DNA of 50,882 nucleotides from NCBI GenBank assembly GCA_004557125.1, contig SFET01000034.1, forward strand, positions 1 through 50,882. Reading direction: 5' to 3'. The position numbers were made by a program, and so were the translations under genes. The stretch is from Clostridiales bacterium (GTDB taxonomy: Bacteria > Bacillota > Clostridia > Christensenellales > Aristaeellaceae). Position 1 is the stretch's first letter. Every line of letters starts with the position of its first letter. The notes under the pieces were generated by a model. The model worked only from the letters and a program-made list of their open reading frames with translations, ran no database searches and was not told the origin of the DNA. This document shows positions 49,762-50,882 of the stretch, piece after piece.

Positions 49762-50407
49762 GATCCACCTCCGGATAATCTGCCTCGTATGCGTCGATGA
49801 GCCGCTGCAGGAGCGGGTTCGTCTCCATCTCCCGGACCTTATACAGATGCACGTCGTTCTCACAGTCGTCAAAGTCTTCTGCCTCGGTCCACTGCTCTGA
49901 GAGCTTGCTGATCCCGCGATAGGGCCGCTTGCCGAGGTAAAGACTGACCCATTCAATACGGGCATTGTTCAGAATCGGCGGTATGGGGTTGTTGGCAAGC
50001 ATGACGCGCATGTCACTGGTGGCCGCAGCGAGGGTCGCCCGGATGAGCTCCCAGCAATGCAGGCTGACGGTCCACATCTGGTGGATCAGCGGAAAGCTGT
50101 AGTCATAGGGATGCTCTGTGTCCGGAATGATAGAGACCACAAAATAGCGCATGCGCTTGGCGTTGTCATCCACGCAGATGCTGCCATACATCGTGTCCGG
50201 GTTCCGCTCCGCAATGATGTAAGTCAGATACGGAATCCCATCAGGCAGCAGTCTGTGAAACGCCTCTGTGGCGACGGTGGATGTCTCCTCGTCGATCCAG
50301 TCTGGATTCAGTGGAGCGCAGTCCCGCGCCGCGTCCTTCGGGACGCACGGCCCGTTCAGCAGATCAGCCACATAGGCCTTGTCCTTCATAAGCTCAGAGA
50401 TATTCAT
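49748..50407 (-). CDS. Uncharacterised 219-residue protein of the RNA ligase operon
   Basis: I do not recognise this protein. It is soluble and mixed alpha/beta, with MNISELMKDKAYVADLLNGP at the start, EAFHRLLPDGIPYLTYIIAE, YFVVSIIPDTEHPYDYSFPL and EWVSLYLGKRPYRGISKLSE. No known nuclease, kinase or binding motif is visible. ATG 50407 follows AAAGGATTTGTATC. It is separated by 43 bases from the upstream partial gene and overlaps the downstream one by 14 bases. Confidence 0.7.
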   Translation of the reverse strand: MNISELMKDKAYVADLLNGPCVPKDAARDCAPLNPDWIDEETSTVATEAFHRLLPDGIPYLTYIIAERNPDTMYGSICVDDNAKRMRYFVVSIIPDTEHPYDYSFPLIHQMWTVSLHCWELIRATLAAATSDMRVMLANNPIPPILNNARIEWVSLYLGKRPYRGISKLSEQWTEAEDFDDCENDVHLYKVREMETNPLLQRLIDAYEADYPEVDHGKA

Positions 50408-50450
50408 GATACAAATCCTTTCTGTTCCCACCCACCATCCCGTATTCGGT

Positions 50451-50882
50451 TTATGCGGCTTCGATAAAGCACTCAGGGTGATCCTCCGGATTCACGAGAA
50501 GCTGGTACTGACAGCCTTCATCCGTGATTTTCTGCTCCAGGATACGGAGCAGGGTCAACTTGTGCAGAGATGCGTAGGTATAGGAAACGGAATAATTCAG
50601 TGTGGCAACAAACATTTCTGACGAGAACGTGTCGTAGCCAAAGGCCTCATAAATAGCGGTGATGGCTTTCCTCTGATGGGGCTTGAGCTTGGAGAATTCT
50701 GTTTGCAGCTCCCGGTTAATTGTGTAGTCGCCATCAGGCTGCTTCGTAATCAGACCAAGCTGGGCTGCCAGTGCGGTGTCGGCCAGCCACATGTTGTCAC
50801 TATAGCCTCGCGCTTCGTAATCGCTGCGAAGAAGCGTCCCTTTGGCGAGGCAGGATCGCAACACTTCGGAAACGCGCCTGTC
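50451..50882 (-). CDS. Uncharacterised protein, 5' end beyond the window
   Basis: The last 143 residues of a longer protein; the frame is open to the right edge. The segment KLKPHQRKAITAIYEAFGYD followed by SVSYTYASLHKLTLLRILEQ resembles a winged-helix or DNA-binding fold, with a helix-rich ending. Function unknown. It precedes the 50407 gene on the same strand by 43 bases and probably heads, or continues, the same operon. Confidence 0.6.
   Translation of the reverse strand, partial: DRRVSEVLRSCLAKGTLLRSDYEARGYSDNMWLADTALAAQLGLITKQPDGDYTINRELQTEFSKLKPHQRKAITAIYEAFGYDTFSSEMFVATLNYSVSYTYASLHKLTLLRILEQKITDEGCQYQLLVNPEDHPECFIEAA

Larger units (their letters stand above)
45234..50882. mobile_element. 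Putative integrative element (left part) inserted at the ssrA 3' end
   Basis: The boundary right after the tmRNA CCA, fragments of large serine recombinases, an insertion-sequence-like end, lower and more mixed GC than the upstream sequence, and an operon of proteins atypical for the core chromosome together suggest an integrated or partly decayed element. The right end is not in the window and no direct-repeat pair could be identified, so the extent is uncertain. The inserted piece may begin after the terminator at 45235-45277. Confidence 0.5.

Overview
The window looks like the chromosome of a GC-rich, spore-forming member of the Firmicutes (class Clostridia), probably an anaerobic gut commensal. 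The evidence is two alpha/beta-type small acid-soluble spore proteins, the rpmB - Asp23/YloU - FakA/YloV - recG gene order known from Bacillus and Clostridia, ZapA next to MutS2, a Feo iron-uptake operon and an adjacent smpB-ssrA pair. The species cannot be named from the sequence alone.

Region 1 (1-12.5 kb, plus strand) is a catabolic cluster. It holds the end of a corrinoid (B12-binding) protein, three uroporphyrinogen-decarboxylase-family (COG0407, methyltransferase-like) proteins, two FGGY sugar kinases, a DeoR-type regulator, a ribose-type ABC importer (binding protein, double ATPase, permease) and a zinc polyol dehydrogenase. A bidirectional terminator closes it. My reading is import, demethylation, oxidation and phosphorylation of an O-methylated sugar or polyol. 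The demethylation step is inference and is the best candidate here for an undescribed pathway.

Region 2 (12.5-45.2 kb) is mostly core chromosome. On the minus strand it carries an HtrA-like protease with a two-component system, then mutS2, a U32 protein and zapA. Next come the rpmB/yloU/fakA/recG group and two spore-protein genes. A minus-strand operon follows with a YesL-like membrane protein, a tRNA-hydroxylase-like U32 protein, a secreted protein and a clostripain-like protease. The rest includes alr, a possible structured RNA, rsmD-coaD, tRNA-Leu, the feoA-feoA-feoB-Cys-rich-peptide operon with three copies of a GTTAG-N6-CTAAC operator, threonine aldolase, a VanZ-like protein, an RpiB-like isomerase, small regulators, smpB and ssrA (tmRNA).

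Region 3 (45.28 kb to the right edge) starts just after the tmRNA 3' end and looks like an integrated mobile element. It has rearranged fragments of large serine recombinases, an insertion-sequence-like end with four GAGGGGTAAGTT repeats, and an overlapping minus-strand operon that encodes a DRB0094-type RNA ligase with several unrecognised proteins. The operon continues beyond the window.

Most start codons were chosen by Shine-Dalgarno spacing. No alignment or database search was run, so family names rest on recognised motifs and context.
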